Below, one piece after another: positions 53,111 to 62,699 of a stretch of DNA of 64,000 nucleotides (position 1 is the first letter of the stretch; each line of letters opens with the position of its first letter). A model generated the notes under the pieces. That model saw only the letters and a list, made by a program, of their open reading frames with translations. It did not search any database and had not been told where the DNA came from. The DNA is from Flavimobilis massiliensis (GTDB taxonomy: Bacteria > Actinomycetota > Actinomycetes > Actinomycetales > Cellulomonadaceae). Location of the stretch: contig NZ_LT964979.1 of the NCBI RefSeq assembly GCF_900240335.1, positions 2,046,001 to 2,110,000 on the forward strand. The letters run 5' to 3'. The translations under genes and the position numbers were made by a program.

Positions 53111-54553
53111 CTAGGACCTGTGCTCGTGCTTGATCCGGCTCGTCAGCTCCGTCACCTGGTTGTAGATCGAGCGCCGCTCTGCCATCTGTGCACCGATCTT
53201 CCGGTTCGCATGCATGACCGTCGTGTGATCACGTCCTCCGAACTCCTGACCGATCTTCGGCAATGAGAGGTCCGTGAGCTCTCGGCACAGGTACATGGCG
53301 ATCTGCCGGGCCGTGACGAGGACCCGCGACCGCGAGTTGCCGCAGAGATCGTCGATCGAGAGGCCGAAGTACGCCGCGGTTTGGGCGATGATGCTGCCCG
53401 CGGTGATCTGTGAGGTGTCCTCGTCGGTGATGAGGTCCTTGAGGACGATCTCGGCGAGCCCGATGTCGACCTGCTGACGGTTGAGGTTCGCGAACGCCGT
53501 GACACGGATGAGAGCGCCCTCGAGCTCACGGATGTTCGTCGAGATCTTCGACGCGATGTACTCGAGGACATCGTCCGGGGCTGCGAGACGTTCGCCGGCG
53601 GCCTTCTTGCGGAGGATCGCGATGCGGGTCTCGAGGTCCGGCGGCTGGACGTCCGTGATGAGACCCCACTCGAACCGGGAGCGCAGGCGGTCCTCGAAGC
53701 CGTTGAGCTGCTTCGGCGGGACGTCCGACGTGATGACGACCTGCTTGTTCGCGTTGTGCAGGGTGTTGAACGTGTGGAAGAACTCCTCCATCGTCTGTTC
53801 CTTGCCCTGGAGGAACTGGATGTCGTCGATGAGGAGGACGTCGACCTCGCGGTAGCGACGCTGGAACGCGCCAGCGCGACCTTCACCGATCGAGTTGATG
53901 AAGTCGTTCGTGAACTCCTCGGAGTTGACGTACCGCACGCGGACGCCGGGGTAGAGGCTCTTCGCGTAGTGACCGATCGCGTGGAGGAGGTGCGTCTTGC
54001 CGAGGCCCGACCCGCCGTAGATGAAGAGCGGGTTGTACGCCTTCGCGGGAGCCTCGGCGACGGCGACCGCTGCTGCGTGGGCGAAGCGGTTGGACGCGCC
54101 GATGACGAACGTTTCGAAGACGTAGTGGGCGTTGAGGCTCGTCGGCTCAAACGCCTGGGGCGAGGAGCTCGCTCCAGAGGGGTTGAACACCTCGGAGTGC
54201 GAGATCCGCTGGGGGGGAGCCGGCGCGGCCTCGGCAGGCTCGTCGACCGACGGACGCGTGAGGGCCTGCTCGGTCTGCTCATCGGCGAGTGACGCGTCGA
54301 CGGTGATGACGAAGCGGGCGTCGCGCCCGAGTGCGTGCGTGAGTGCGTCGGTGAGTTCCGCCCGGACCCTGTTCTCGAGGTACTCCCGGGTCCACTCGTT
54401 GGCGACGGCGACAATGATCGTGCCCTCGGCGATGGCGAGGGGGGTGCCGAGCTTGATGAAGGCGATCTGCCGTGGGGTCATGTCGGGGCTTGCCTCGAGC
54501 TCCGTGATCGCCCTGGACCAGACCTCGGTGACGTCGACGTCTGCTGCAGACAT
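53111..54553 (-). CDS. dnaA: Chromosomal replication initiator DnaA
   Basis: 480 residues. Domain I 1-85, a rather short domain II, AAA+ domain III with Walker A GGSGLGKTH and Walker B VLLIDDIQFL, and domain IV with the DnaA signature GGRDHTTVMHANRKI. ATG at 54553 with GGAGAACG upstream; the frame open to 54622 is not similar to DnaA. Binds boxes in oriC and near its own promoter. Confidence 0.98.
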   Translation of the reverse strand: MSAADVDVTEVWSRAITELEASPDMTPRQIAFIKLGTPLAIAEGTIIVAVANEWTREYLENRVRAELTDALTHALGRDARFVITVDASLADEQTEQALTRPSVDEPAEAAPAPPQRISHSEVFNPSGASSSPQAFEPTSLNAHYVFETFVIGASNRFAHAAAVAVAEAPAKAYNPLFIYGGSGLGKTHLLHAIGHYAKSLYPGVRVRYVNSEEFTNDFINSIGEGRAGAFQRRYREVDVLLIDDIQFLQGKEQTMEEFFHTFNTLHNANKQVVITSDVPPKQLNGFEDRLRSRFEWGLITDVQPPDLETRIAILRKKAAGERLAAPDDVLEYIASKISTNIRELEGALIRVTAFANLNRQQVDIGLAEIVLKDLITDEDTSQITAGSIIAQTAAYFGLSIDDLCGNSRSRVLVTARQIAMYLCRELTDLSLPKIGQEFGGRDHTTVMHANRKIGAQMAERRSIYNQVTELTSRIKHEHRS

Positions 54554-54965
54554 CGTTCTCCTTCGCTCGGGGGACGGGACGGCGAGCGTCGCACGCCCGT
54601 CGATGTCCACATAGTTTTCCACAGGTTGTGCATGGCGTCGTCCGTCGTCGGCTCCCGACCCCAGGAACTGCCCGTGCGCACCGGTGAGGCGCGATGTTCC
54701 GCGGCAGCCACCACGTCACCTGTGACGCGACGTGCAGTGCTGTGGCATGCTGAATGACAACGTTGTGACTTACGGACGACATCGTCGTCGTCCACATCCT
54801 GTGATCTTCGCCCAGACGAAGGTCACAGTGGTCCGGCTTGACCGGAGACGGCCTCTCGGCATAGCGTCAGACAGCCGTTCGGCACCTTCGTCGTGCCCGC
54901 GTGCCCTGATCCCCGGACCCGGCCATCCCTGGCAGGGACCCCATGTCAACGTTCTGGAGTTACTC
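54554..54965. promoter_or_regulatory. dnaA-rpmH intergenic promoter region
   Basis: 412 bp between divergent dnaA and rpmH. DnaA-box-like ATGTCCACA (54603), TTTTCCACA (54615) and TCGTCCACA (54788) suggest DnaA autoregulation. The rpmH start has GGAG upstream. No gene seen. Confidence 0.65.
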
Positions 54966-55103
54966 GTGAGCAAGCGGACCTACCAGCCGAACAACCGGCG
55001 TCGTGCGAAGACCCACGGCTTCCGCGCCCGCATGGCCACCCGTGCCGGCCGCGCCATCCTCGCCGCCCGCCGTCGCAAGGGCCGCGTCGAGCTCTCCGCC
55101 TGA
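54966..55103 (+). CDS. rpmH: 50S ribosomal protein L34
   Basis: 45 residues, highly basic, with the L34 signature KRTYQPNNRRRAKTHGFRAR. GTG start with GGAG upstream. Three bases separate it from the rnpA start. Confidence 0.98.
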   Translation: MSKRTYQPNNRRRAKTHGFRARMATRAGRAILAARRRKGRVELSA

Positions 55104-55106
55104 CCG

Positions 55107-55466
55107 GTGCTTCCTGCGGCGCACCGCCTTCGGCGTTCCACCGATTTCGGTCGGACGGTACGCGAGGGCGTGCGCGCCGGACGATCGACCATGGTCGTCC
55201 ACCACCTCGCCCCTGGCGACGGTGATGGACCGGCCATGGTCGGTTTTGTCGTTTCCAAGGCTGTGGGCAACGCCGTGACACGCAACCTCGTCAAGCGCCG
55301 GATGCGAGCCCTCATGGCCCAGCAGATGGAGCAGCTCCCCGAGGGAACCGTGACCGTCGTGCGAGCCCTGCCCGCGTCCGCACGCAGTACCTACGCGGGG
55401 CTCGAACGGGACCTTCATCGCTGTCTGGCCCGGCTGCCGCTGCACGTCACGGAGATGCGGCCATGA
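55107..55466 (+). CDS. rnpA: Ribonuclease P protein component
   Basis: 119 residues, GTG start. RNase P protein signature GNAVTRNLVKRRMRAL (the RNR motif) is present. Works with RNase P RNA to mature tRNA 5' ends. Stop overlaps the yidD start (ATGA). Confidence 0.95.
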   Translation: MLPAAHRLRRSTDFGRTVREGVRAGRSTMVVHHLAPGDGDGPAMVGFVVSKAVGNAVTRNLVKRRMRALMAQQMEQLPEGTVTVVRALPASARSTYAGLERDLHRCLARLPLHVTEMRP

Positions 55467-55837
55467 CGACGACGAGTGCCGAGTTGCCCGTCTGCGCCGC
55501 GTGGCGATGGATCGTCAGGCTCCCAGCCAGGCTGCTTCTCCTGCTGCTTCGTGGATATCAGCTCGTCATCTCGCCGATGACACCGCCGTCCTGCAGGTTC
55601 TACCCGAGCTGCTCCGAGTACGCCGTGCGTGCCGTGCGGATCCACGGGGTTCTCCGGGGTGGCCGGCTCGCAGCGTGGCGGGTGCTGCGCTGCAATCCCT
55701 GGAACTACGGGGGCGTCGACGACGTTCCTGGTGACGTGAGACGCCCTGCGGTGCAGGAGAACGAATCGCGCAAGCCCGAGGCTCCGGAGCACACGTGCTC
55801 CCGGACCGAAGACCCTGCCTGCATGGAGCTGTCCTGA
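55463..55837 (+). CDS. yidD: Membrane insertion efficiency factor YidD
   Basis: 124 residues: hydrophobic amphipathic N-terminus, then the conserved core YQLVISPMTPPSCRFYPSCS and RCNPWNYGGVDDVP. The C-terminal tail of 35 residues is longer than usual and charged. Helps YidC insert membrane proteins. ATGA overlap with rnpA; shares one base with yidC. Confidence 0.92.
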   Translation: MTTTSAELPVCAAWRWIVRLPARLLLLLLRGYQLVISPMTPPSCRFYPSCSEYAVRAVRIHGVLRGGRLAAWRVLRCNPWNYGGVDDVPGDVRRPAVQENESRKPEAPEHTCSRTEDPACMELS

Positions 55838-56787
55838 TGGAGTGGATGTATAGCCTGCTTTTCCCGATCCAGTGGGTCGTAGCCTGGATCATGTACGGGT
55901 GGCACTGGCTGCTCGAACTCGTCGGCATCTCGGGCGAGAGCGGACTCTCGTGGGTGCTCGCGATCGTCGGCCTCACGCTGACGATCCGTACCGTGCTCAT
56001 CCCGCTGTTCTTCAAGCAGATCCACGCATCGCGTGGCATGCAGGTCGTGGCTCCGGAGATGAAGAAGCTCCAGGCCAAGTACGCGAACAAGAAGGATCAG
56101 GCATCGCGCGAGGCGATGGCGCGCGAGATGCAGGAGCTATACAAGAAGCACCAGACGTCGCCGTTCGCGTCGTGCATGCCGCTCCTGCTGCAGATGCCGA
56201 TCTTCTTCGCGCTCTTCCGGGTGCTCAACACGCTTCCGCAGATCGCGTCCGGTGACAATGACCCCATCGGACCGATCAACAAGGTCGTGGCTGGCCAGAT
56301 CGAAAGCTCGACGTTCTTCGGTGCCCCGCTCTCCGAGACGTTCCTCAACACGGACGTCACGCAGGTGAAGGTCGTCACCGCGATTCTCATCCTCATCATG
56401 TCGGCGACGCAGTTCTTCACACAGCGTCAGCTAACGATGAAGAACATGCCGCCGTCGGCCCTCGAGGGACCGACCGCCGCGATGCAGAAGAACATGATGT
56501 ACATCTTCCCGGTGATCTTCGCCGTCTCGGGTGTGAACTTTCCCATCGGTGTGCTCGTCTACTGGACGGTCTCGAATGTGTGGTCAATGGGCCAGCAGTT
56601 CTACACGATCCGGAAGATCCCCACGCCCGGATCCGAGGCTGCTCGGCAGCTCGAGGCGCGACGTCGCGCCAAGGGCATCGTCGAGGTGACGTCGGCCGAC
56701 GGCACGACGACGACGGTCGCGCCGCCGAGCGGTCAGCGCCAGCAGCCGATGTCGGCGCAGCGACAGAAACGCAAGAAGAAGAAGTGA
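55837..56787 (+). CDS. yidC: Membrane protein insertase YidC
   Basis: 316 residues of the Oxa1 type without the large periplasmic domain of proteobacteria. Five membrane helices, cytoplasmic hairpin with KKLQAKYANKKDQASREAM, hydrophilic-groove region TIRTVLIPLFFKQI with the key Arg, and a basic tail ending KRKKKK that may contact ribosomes. Start ATG overlaps the yidD stop by one base (TGATG); a 14-codon longer frame is unlikely. Confidence 0.96.
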   Translation: MEWMYSLLFPIQWVVAWIMYGWHWLLELVGISGESGLSWVLAIVGLTLTIRTVLIPLFFKQIHASRGMQVVAPEMKKLQAKYANKKDQASREAMAREMQELYKKHQTSPFASCMPLLLQMPIFFALFRVLNTLPQIASGDNDPIGPINKVVAGQIESSTFFGAPLSETFLNTDVTQVKVVTAILILIMSATQFFTQRQLTMKNMPPSALEGPTAAMQKNMMYIFPVIFAVSGVNFPIGVLVYWTVSNVWSMGQQFYTIRKIPTPGSEAARQLEARRRAKGIVEVTSADGTTTTVAPPSGQRQQPMSAQRQKRKKKK

Positions 56788-56833
56788 CCTGGCGCCGCCA
56801 GGATCCCGGACACGAATGCCCTAGGAGCATCAG

Positions 56834-57334
56834 GTGACGACGCAGAACACCGAGCCCACGTCGACGACGAGCCGCCTCGAGGAGGAGGGTGAGATCGCCG
56901 CGGACTACCTCGAGGAGCTTCTCGACATCGCGGATCTCGATGGCGAGATCGACATGGACATCGACCACGGCCGGGCAACTGTCGAGGTCATCACCGACGA
57001 CCCTGCCCAGCTCGCCGAGCTCGTCGGGGCCGACGGTGAGGTGCTCGACGCACTTCAGGAGCTCACGCGGCTTGCCGTTCAGGCACGGACGGGGGAGCGA
57101 AGCCGGCTCATGCTCGACATCGCGGGCTACCGCGCGACGCGTCGTAGCGAACTGACGGTCCTCGCCGAGAAGACGATCGCCGACGTGCGGGAGTCCGGTG
57201 TTGCGGTCGCCCTCGCTCCGATGAACGCGTTCGAGCGCAAGGTCGTTCACGACGTCGTCACCGCCGCTGGGCTCACGAGCGAGTCGCACGGAGTGGACCC
57301 CGCGCGCCACATCACGATCAGCCCCTCGGCCTGA
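56834..57334 (+). CDS. jag: Jag/KhpB-like KH-R3H RNA-binding protein
   Basis: 166 residues: an acidic N-terminus (1-40), KH domain (about 40-100, GADGEVLDALQELTRLAVQ) and R3H domain (about 105-165, MNAFERKVVHDVV). It lacks the N-terminal Jag domain of Bacillus. RNA-binding chaperone linked to envelope growth. GTG start 47 bp after yidC. Confidence 0.92.
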   Translation: MTTQNTEPTSTTSRLEEEGEIAADYLEELLDIADLDGEIDMDIDHGRATVEVITDDPAQLAELVGADGEVLDALQELTRLAVQARTGERSRLMLDIAGYRATRRSELTVLAEKTIADVRESGVAVALAPMNAFERKVVHDVVTAAGLTSESHGVDPARHITISPSA

Positions 57335-57347
57335 TCGACGTACGTAC

Positions 57348-57385
57348 GACGGCCTGTCGCCCTGTTCGCAGGGCGGCGGGCCGTC
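57348..57385 (+). terminator. Terminator with TTCG tetraloop after jag
   Basis: 17-bp stem (57348-57364 with 57369-57385) containing two G-T pairs, capped by TTCG. It lies 13 bp after the jag stop and ends the rpmH-to-jag transcript. Confidence 0.85.
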
Positions 57386-57490
57386 GGCGCCTGTGGATGA
57401 CGTCCACCGTCGGCGTGTAGGGGTGGGCATTCGGGACACGAGTGGGGTCCCGCGCGCATGTGGGCGTCATCTGGGCGGCTCGGGTCTCGC

Positions 57491-57506
57491 TGTTTCACGT
57501 GAAACA
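57491..57506. promoter_or_regulatory. parS: parS site 1 (16/16)
   Basis: TGTTTCACGTGAAACA, exact match to the ParB-binding centromere consensus. ParB loads here and spreads, with ParA driving origin segregation. Confidence 0.97.
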
Positions 57507-57956
57507 TCTGCGTACGGTGGCGTCGGTTGCCCTTGCGGCATCACGGTTGAGTCGCTGCTTCGGGACGAAGGCGTCCCGACCGTGTGGGGTCTGCGGTGCA
57601 CGAATGGTGCCGCGCGCCCTGACGGAGTTCGGGGAGCGCCCCGCGAGGCGGCCTAGTCGCAGTAAGCGTGGAGCCGTGATGGCTGAATCGGTTGGGTACC
57701 CAGTGTGGCCGCGGGTGTGGATGGCACCGTGAAGGTTCGGTCGTACCGGGGCTGTGCCGTCCCGTCGAGAGCGTCCCCTCTGCTAGATGAGATGCACGTG
57801 GGGATCCTTGGCCGGCGTCGACGCTCCCGCAGGACTCTGCGCTCAGTAGCCCGGAGAACTAGCTCGACATACGAGAGATCCTCAGGGCGTGCGAGTGCTT
57901 CCTAGCCGCCGGTGTCTCCATGGGAGCGCACGCGGTCGTGGAAGTCGCCTCCGCAA

Positions 57957-57972
57957 GGTTTCACGTGAAACA
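57957..57972. promoter_or_regulatory. parS: parS site 2 (15/16)
   Basis: GGTTTCACGTGAAACA; only the first base differs from consensus. Confidence 0.93.
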
Positions 57973-58949
57973 GTGAGGTGGGCGCAGAGATAGGCGGGAT
58001 GTTCGTGCACGTCCGAAGGTGGAGGGCCGGGACCGGGCCATGACCCCATGGGACGCAGCGCGCGTAGCGGCGGGGCATGGACCCAGCGGCGCGGGGCGCG
58101 GCGCCGCGCAGGCCAGCGTGACGCGGCTCGCCGCGGGCGGAGTGGACCGCCTGGGGCCGTAAACGCGTTCCTCGCTGAGCCGTGTTCCGAGATGCCCCAC
58201 AGTGCGCCGAGGCAGCGCCGTGGCTCCCACCCGTGCTGAGAAGAGAACGCATGTCGGAGCGCACACGCAGTGGTTCTCGAGCACTATCCAGCGATGATGA
58301 TCGACGGCACGGGAATGCGATGGCCTCGGGAGATGCCGCCCCCACCGACCCACGTGACGCGTGCGAGGTCCGCCCGTTCGGCGGGGGCACTAGATGGTCG
58401 GTCGCGCCGGTGTGCGTGGGCGTTGTTGTGCACCGCGGGGAAGTGGAGTGTGGTGGCGTCGCGTCCAGGAACCATCTCATGGTCAATGCCTGGGTCAATG
58501 ACCGGCGCAAGCTCGAGAGTGCAGAACGCGAGGGGGAGGCCGCTCTCAGGTGCGCGCCCTGCGGCGACCTGTGGTGGTCCGTTGTCACCGGGTCCGCTCC
58601 GAGACAGTGGTCCTGAGGGAGCTGCAGGGACGACGCCTGCGATACGCGACGACCACTAACGGTAGAGCTCACACAGTCGACCACGCGGTGGCGCAGGAGG
58701 CGCGGCTGCGAATCCCGAGCGACCGACCCTGGTGTCGGGTCGTCCACCGCGCGTCTTGTCCAAGGTGCGGTGCTGGACCATGTTCGCCCAGTGTGGATTG
58801 CGGAATAGTCGCTGACACAAGTGGCCGTCACTGGCCGGCCAGGGGTTCAGGCGCGGCATCGAACGGTCGAGAATGTCGTGCCCAGCGACATAGTCCGTGC
58901 CATCTCCAGACGAGGTAGTCCGCGCGCAGGGCAGTGGAGGGCCAGCATG

Positions 58950-58965
58950 TGTTTCACGTGAAACA
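58950..58965. promoter_or_regulatory. parS: parS site 3 (16/16)
   Basis: TGTTTCACGTGAAACA, exact consensus. Confidence 0.97.
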
Positions 58966-59247
58966 TGGAGATGCCGTCGCTCGAGGGCCGTGAGTACAGT
59001 GCGCCCCGCCGTGTTGCTAGGGGCCTGGACGGCGACGCTGGAGTACGGCGGGTTCTTCCCTGGGTGGACGGGCGCCGGGACTCGCGACCGGGGCTGCCGC
59101 GCACTGAGACTCGCGCGCCCAGCCACTGCAGTTGCGCCCGTCGTCTGCGCGGAGGTGGTGACGCACGTGCGCGTCAGCGCGACGTCCGGATAGGGCCCCT
59201 CGAAGAGCGGGCGTGCTTGCCTCCGCCCCACGGCGTCTGAGCCGCGC

Positions 59248-59263
59248 TGTTCCACGTGAAACA
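59248..59263. promoter_or_regulatory. parS: parS site 4 (15/16)
   Basis: TGTTCCACGTGAAACA; one T-to-C change in the left arm. Confidence 0.9.
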
Positions 59264-59828
59264 CTCGGCAGCCCCCGGGTACAAGGGACTGCGCGGTCTT
59301 CGGTGCCCGCCCGCGCTACGCGGTCTCGCCGAACCTCGGCCCGCGAGGATGGGTATGACGCCGGCCCGTCCGCCGGCACGTCCGCTTGCAAGGCCGTGCT
59401 GAGGATCCACGGCGGCAGATGCGGGGGAGCGGTGAGCTGTTCCCACGCTCGGGCGGCATGAAGTCCGGATGCTCGAGCGGCGAGACTTCGTGGGCGGCAC
59501 GGCGACGCCACCAGACGTCGCGTGTGACCCGGGAGAGCAAATCGGGGGAGCGCCTCCCGATGGGTGAGGGAGTCGTTCCGTGGCATCGCCCTCTCACCGG
59601 CGCCGTGGGTGGCACAGGCCATCCAGTCTCTTCGTTGTCACGACGCAGTCTGCGCGTCATCGACTTTGCACCCACGCCGTCCTCGGCAGCAAGACGAACT
59701 CTGACGGGAGATCAGCGGATTGAGCGGGATCCGTCCGTTGGCGACAGGCGCCACATCGTCTGTGGCGGGCTCGAGTGTCGGAGGCGAGGGGTAACCTAGG
59801 ACCGAACCCCCAGGCGAAGGAGTGCCGC

Positions 59829-60527
59829 GTGCCCGTCAACACCCCGGACCGCAGCGATGTTTCACGTGAAACGGAGCACGTCGAGCCCGCGGGCGTCGAT
59901 GAGCTGTCGTCGGAGGACCCGCGGCTCGCATCCTTCTTCGGCGATGCGTTTGCCAAGATCCGAGACTTCCATGATGCGCTCGTCCACCAGGGTGAGCTCC
60001 GAGGACTCATCGGTCCCCGGGAAGTGCCGCGACTCTGGTCGCGACATCTCCTCAACTCTGCGTCCGTCGTCCCGTTCCTTCCCGCCACGGGCATGATTGT
60101 CGATCTCGGATCCGGCGCCGGCCTCCCGGGAATCGTCATCGCGGCCATGCGACCTCAGGCGGAGGTCGTGCTCATCGAGCCGATGGAACGCAGGTGCGCA
60201 TGGCTCACCGAGGTTGCTGCCGAGCTCGGGCTCGGTAACGTCGACGTGCGCCGAGGCCGTGCTGAGGAATTCCATGGAGCGTTCGAGGCAGACGCAGTCA
60301 CGGCTCGCGCCGTCGCGGCGCTCGACAAACTGGGCCGCTGGGCGTTCCCCCTCCTGCGTCGGGGAGGAGAGCTGGTCGTCCTCAAGGGCCGGTCCGCTCA
60401 GGAGGAGATCGACGCTGCCACCAAGGTGCTTCGCAAGTTCGGAGCGACCGACGCCCAGGTGCACGATGCACCGACGATCGACGGGCTCACCGTCACCTCG
60501 GTTGTCACAGCGACCCGCACACGATGA
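59829..60527 (+). CDS. rsmG: 16S rRNA (guanine-527-N7)-methyltransferase RsmG
   Basis: 232 residues. SAM-binding motif VDLGSGAGLPGIV, preceded by SRHLLNSASVV, and a downstream TARAVAALDKL typical of RsmG/GidB. Methylates G527 of 16S rRNA; loss is known to give low-level streptomycin resistance. GTG at 59829 has AAGGAG nine bases upstream. A parS is embedded at codons 10-15, encoding DVSRET. Confidence 0.94.
   Translation: MPVNTPDRSDVSRETEHVEPAGVDELSSEDPRLASFFGDAFAKIRDFHDALVHQGELRGLIGPREVPRLWSRHLLNSASVVPFLPATGMIVDLGSGAGLPGIVIAAMRPQAEVVLIEPMERRCAWLTEVAAELGLGNVDVRRGRAEEFHGAFEADAVTARAVAALDKLGRWAFPLLRRGGELVVLKGRSAQEEIDAATKVLRKFGATDAQVHDAPTIDGLTVTSVVTATRTR
59858..59873. promoter_or_regulatory. parS: parS site 5 (15/16), inside rsmG
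   Basis: TGTTTCACGTGAAACG; last base differs. Lies in the rsmG reading frame, translated as V-S-R-E-T. Confidence 0.92.
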
Positions 60528-60579
60528 TCGACAGTGCCCTCAGGCCTCAGACTCTGCTCACACGACGAGAGGGAGAAGC

Positions 60580-61617
60580 GTGACCGACAGCGACACCACC
60601 GCAGCAAGAGCGGCGCGTGACGTTTCACGTGAAACATCGCCCTACGAGCTCCAGAGTCACGAAGAGCGACGGCGAGCACAGATCATGGAGAGTGTCCCGT
60701 CCTTCGAGGAGGACACCCCGCTCGCCGCGCAGCTCGCACTCGACGCACGCCGACGCATCAGGCTGCGCGGACGACGATTCCCCCGGCCGGAGCGCACCCG
60801 CATCATCACGGTGGCGAACCAGAAGGGTGGCGTGGGGAAGACGACCTCGACGGTCAACCTCGCAGCCGGCCTTGCCCAGTCCGGGCTCAACGTTCTCGTC
60901 ATCGACAATGATCCGCAGGGCAACGCGTCGACCGCGCTTGGCGTAGATCACCGGGCCGGGACGCCGTCGGTGTATGACGTCCTCGTCAACGACACGCCGA
61001 TGCGTGACGTCGTGCAGCGCTGCCCCAACGTCGAGAGTCTGTGGTGTGTTCCCGCGACGATCGACCTCTCGGGCGCTGAGATCGAGCTCGTCTCCCTCGT
61101 CTCCCGAGAAACAAGGCTGCGGCGTGCGCTCGACACGTTCCTCGCCGAGCGAGAGGCCGCGGGGGAGGAGCGCTTCGACTACGTCGTCGTCGACTGCCCC
61201 CCGTCCCTCGGACTCCTCACCGTCAACGCATTCGTCACTGGACGCGAGGTGCTCATCCCCATCCAGTGCGAGTACTACGCTCTCGAGGGGCTGAGCCAGC
61301 TTCTCAAGAGCATCAGCATGATTCAGTCGCACCTCAACCAGGAACTCCACCTCGCCACGATCCTCCTGACGATGTACGACGGACGGACGAACCTCGCCCA
61401 GCAGGTCGCTGCAGAGGTGCGCGAGCACTTCCCCGAGCAGACGCTCCTCACCGCGATCCCGCGGTCCGTGCGCGTCTCCGAAGCGCCGTCCTACGGCCAG
61501 ACCGTCATGACATACGATCCCAACTCCACGGGAGCCCTCGCCTACCTCGAGGCCGCCCGAGAGATCGCCGAACGCGGCGCGACCGCGAACACCCAGGAGC
61601 AGAGGCAGGACGCATGA
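60580..61617 (+). CDS. parA: Chromosome partitioning ATPase ParA (Soj)
   Basis: 345 residues. Deviant Walker A NQKGGVGKTTSTVNLA, switch DNDPQGNASTALG, Walker B VVVDCPPSLGLLT. The first 70 residues are an extension containing DVSRET, encoded by a parS. GTG with GGGAGAAGC upstream, 52 bp after rsmG. Binds DNA non-specifically with ATP and moves ParB-parS complexes. Stop overlaps parB (ATGA). Confidence 0.97.
   Translation: MTDSDTTAARAARDVSRETSPYELQSHEERRRAQIMESVPSFEEDTPLAAQLALDARRRIRLRGRRFPRPERTRIITVANQKGGVGKTTSTVNLAAGLAQSGLNVLVIDNDPQGNASTALGVDHRAGTPSVYDVLVNDTPMRDVVQRCPNVESLWCVPATIDLSGAEIELVSLVSRETRLRRALDTFLAEREAAGEERFDYVVVDCPPSLGLLTVNAFVTGREVLIPIQCEYYALEGLSQLLKSISMIQSHLNQELHLATILLTMYDGRTNLAQQVAAEVREHFPEQTLLTAIPRSVRVSEAPSYGQTVMTYDPNSTGALAYLEAAREIAERGATANTQEQRQDA
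60621..60636. promoter_or_regulatory. parS: parS site 6 (15/16), inside parA
   Basis: CGTTTCACGTGAAACA; first base differs. Lies near the start of parA, translated as V-S-R-E-T. Confidence 0.92.
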
Positions 61618-62612
61618 GTGAGAAGAGGCGGGGACTCGGCCGCGGCCTCGGGGCCCTCATCCCGACGGCGTCGACCGAGGAGCGACCGGTCGACGTCTTC
61701 TTCCCCGGCGGTGGCTCGACCGCGGCCTCGATCGCCACGACGACGACGCCCGCCGACATCGACGATTCCGTCGAGCTCGTGCCGGTGCCCGGCGCTCACT
61801 TCCAGGAGATCGTCCTCGACGACATTCGTCCGAACTCACGACAGCCGCGCACGGTTTTCGACGAGGACGACCTCAACGAGCTCGTCGGATCGATCGCCGA
61901 GATCGGCGTTCTCCAGCCGATCGTCGTGCGGCCCGACCCGACAGGCGAGGCCCGCTTCGAGCTCATCATGGGCGAGCGGCGCTGGCGTGCCTCCCGCGAA
62001 GCCGGCAAGGAGACGATCCCGGCGATTGTCCGCGAGACCGAGGACGACGACCTCCTCAGGGACGCGCTTCTCGAGAACCTCCACCGTGCGGCCCTCAACC
62101 CCCTCGAAGAAGCAGCGGCCTACCAGCAGCTGCTCGACGACTTCGGGTGCACGCACGAGGAACTCGCCACGAGGATCTCCCGGTCCCGCCCGCAGATCTC
62201 CAACACGCTACGCCTGCTCAAGCTCCCGGCGCTCGTGCAGCGGCGCGTCGCCGCCGGCGTGCTGAGCGCCGGCCACGCCCGAGCACTCCTCGGCCTCCAG
62301 GACGCCGCAGCGATCGAACGGCTCGCACAGCGGATCGTTGCCGAAGGCCTGTCCGTCCGCGCGACCGAAGAGATCGTCGCGCTCGGAGGCCTCGAACCCC
62401 GGCCTGCTCCGCGCAAGCCCCGCGCGGGCACCCGCAGCGCAGCCATCGACGAGCTGGCTACGCGCCTGTCCGACCGGTTCGAGACCCGCGTCAAGGTCGA
62501 CGTAGGCCGCTCGCGCGGCAAGGTGACGATCGAGTTCGCGTCGGTCGAGGACCTCAACCGCATCCTTGACGTCATGGTGCCGGACGACCCCGGAGTCCTC
62601 CGTAAGCGCTGA
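61614..62612 (+). CDS. parB: Chromosome partitioning CTPase ParB (Spo0J)
   Basis: 332 residues. N-terminal KRRGLGRGLGALIP (ParA-stimulating peptide), CTP-binding domain with NSRQPRTVFD and GERRWRAS, helix-turn-helix EELATRISRSRPQISNTLRL that reads parS, and C-terminal dimerisation domain. Overlaps parA by 4 bp. Confidence 0.97.
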   Translation: MSEKRRGLGRGLGALIPTASTEERPVDVFFPGGGSTAASIATTTTPADIDDSVELVPVPGAHFQEIVLDDIRPNSRQPRTVFDEDDLNELVGSIAEIGVLQPIVVRPDPTGEARFELIMGERRWRASREAGKETIPAIVRETEDDDLLRDALLENLHRAALNPLEEAAAYQQLLDDFGCTHEELATRISRSRPQISNTLRLLKLPALVQRRVAAGVLSAGHARALLGLQDAAAIERLAQRIVAEGLSVRATEEIVALGGLEPRPAPRKPRAGTRSAAIDELATRLSDRFETRVKVDVGRSRGKVTIEFASVEDLNRILDVMVPDDPGVLRKR

Positions 62613-62632
62613 GCGCCACGGCTCCGCACCCC

Positions 62633-62682
62633 GACGACGCGTGAGGCCCCCATCCAGCAGGATGGGGGCCTCACGCGTCGTC
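62633..62682. terminator. Bidirectional terminator parB/trxA
   Basis: Perfect 23-bp stem (62633-62655 with 62660-62682) and a 4-nt loop, between the convergent stops. Confidence 0.9.
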
Positions 62683-62699
62683 TGCAGTGGATCTGCGCC

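Larger units (their letters stand above)
57386..59828. other. Gene-free parS region between jag and rsmG
   Basis: About 2.4 kb without a recognisable gene. All open frames here overlap on both strands, lack known motifs, and are poor in ribosome binding sites. Four parS sites are spread through it. No RNA gene, repeat family or mobile-element remnant was recognised. The rsmG promoter must lie at its right end. Confidence 0.7.

Noticed and set aside
57902..59799. Open frames of 120-310 codons in the jag-rsmG gap
   Set aside because: They overlap one another on both strands, lack motifs and ribosome sites, and have Arg/Pro/Ser-rich composition expected of random high-GC sequence.
61098..61113. 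parS-like CGTCTCCCGAGAAACA inside parA, again read as VSRET
   Set aside because: Only 12 of 16 bases match and the CACGTG core is lost, so ParB binding is unlikely.
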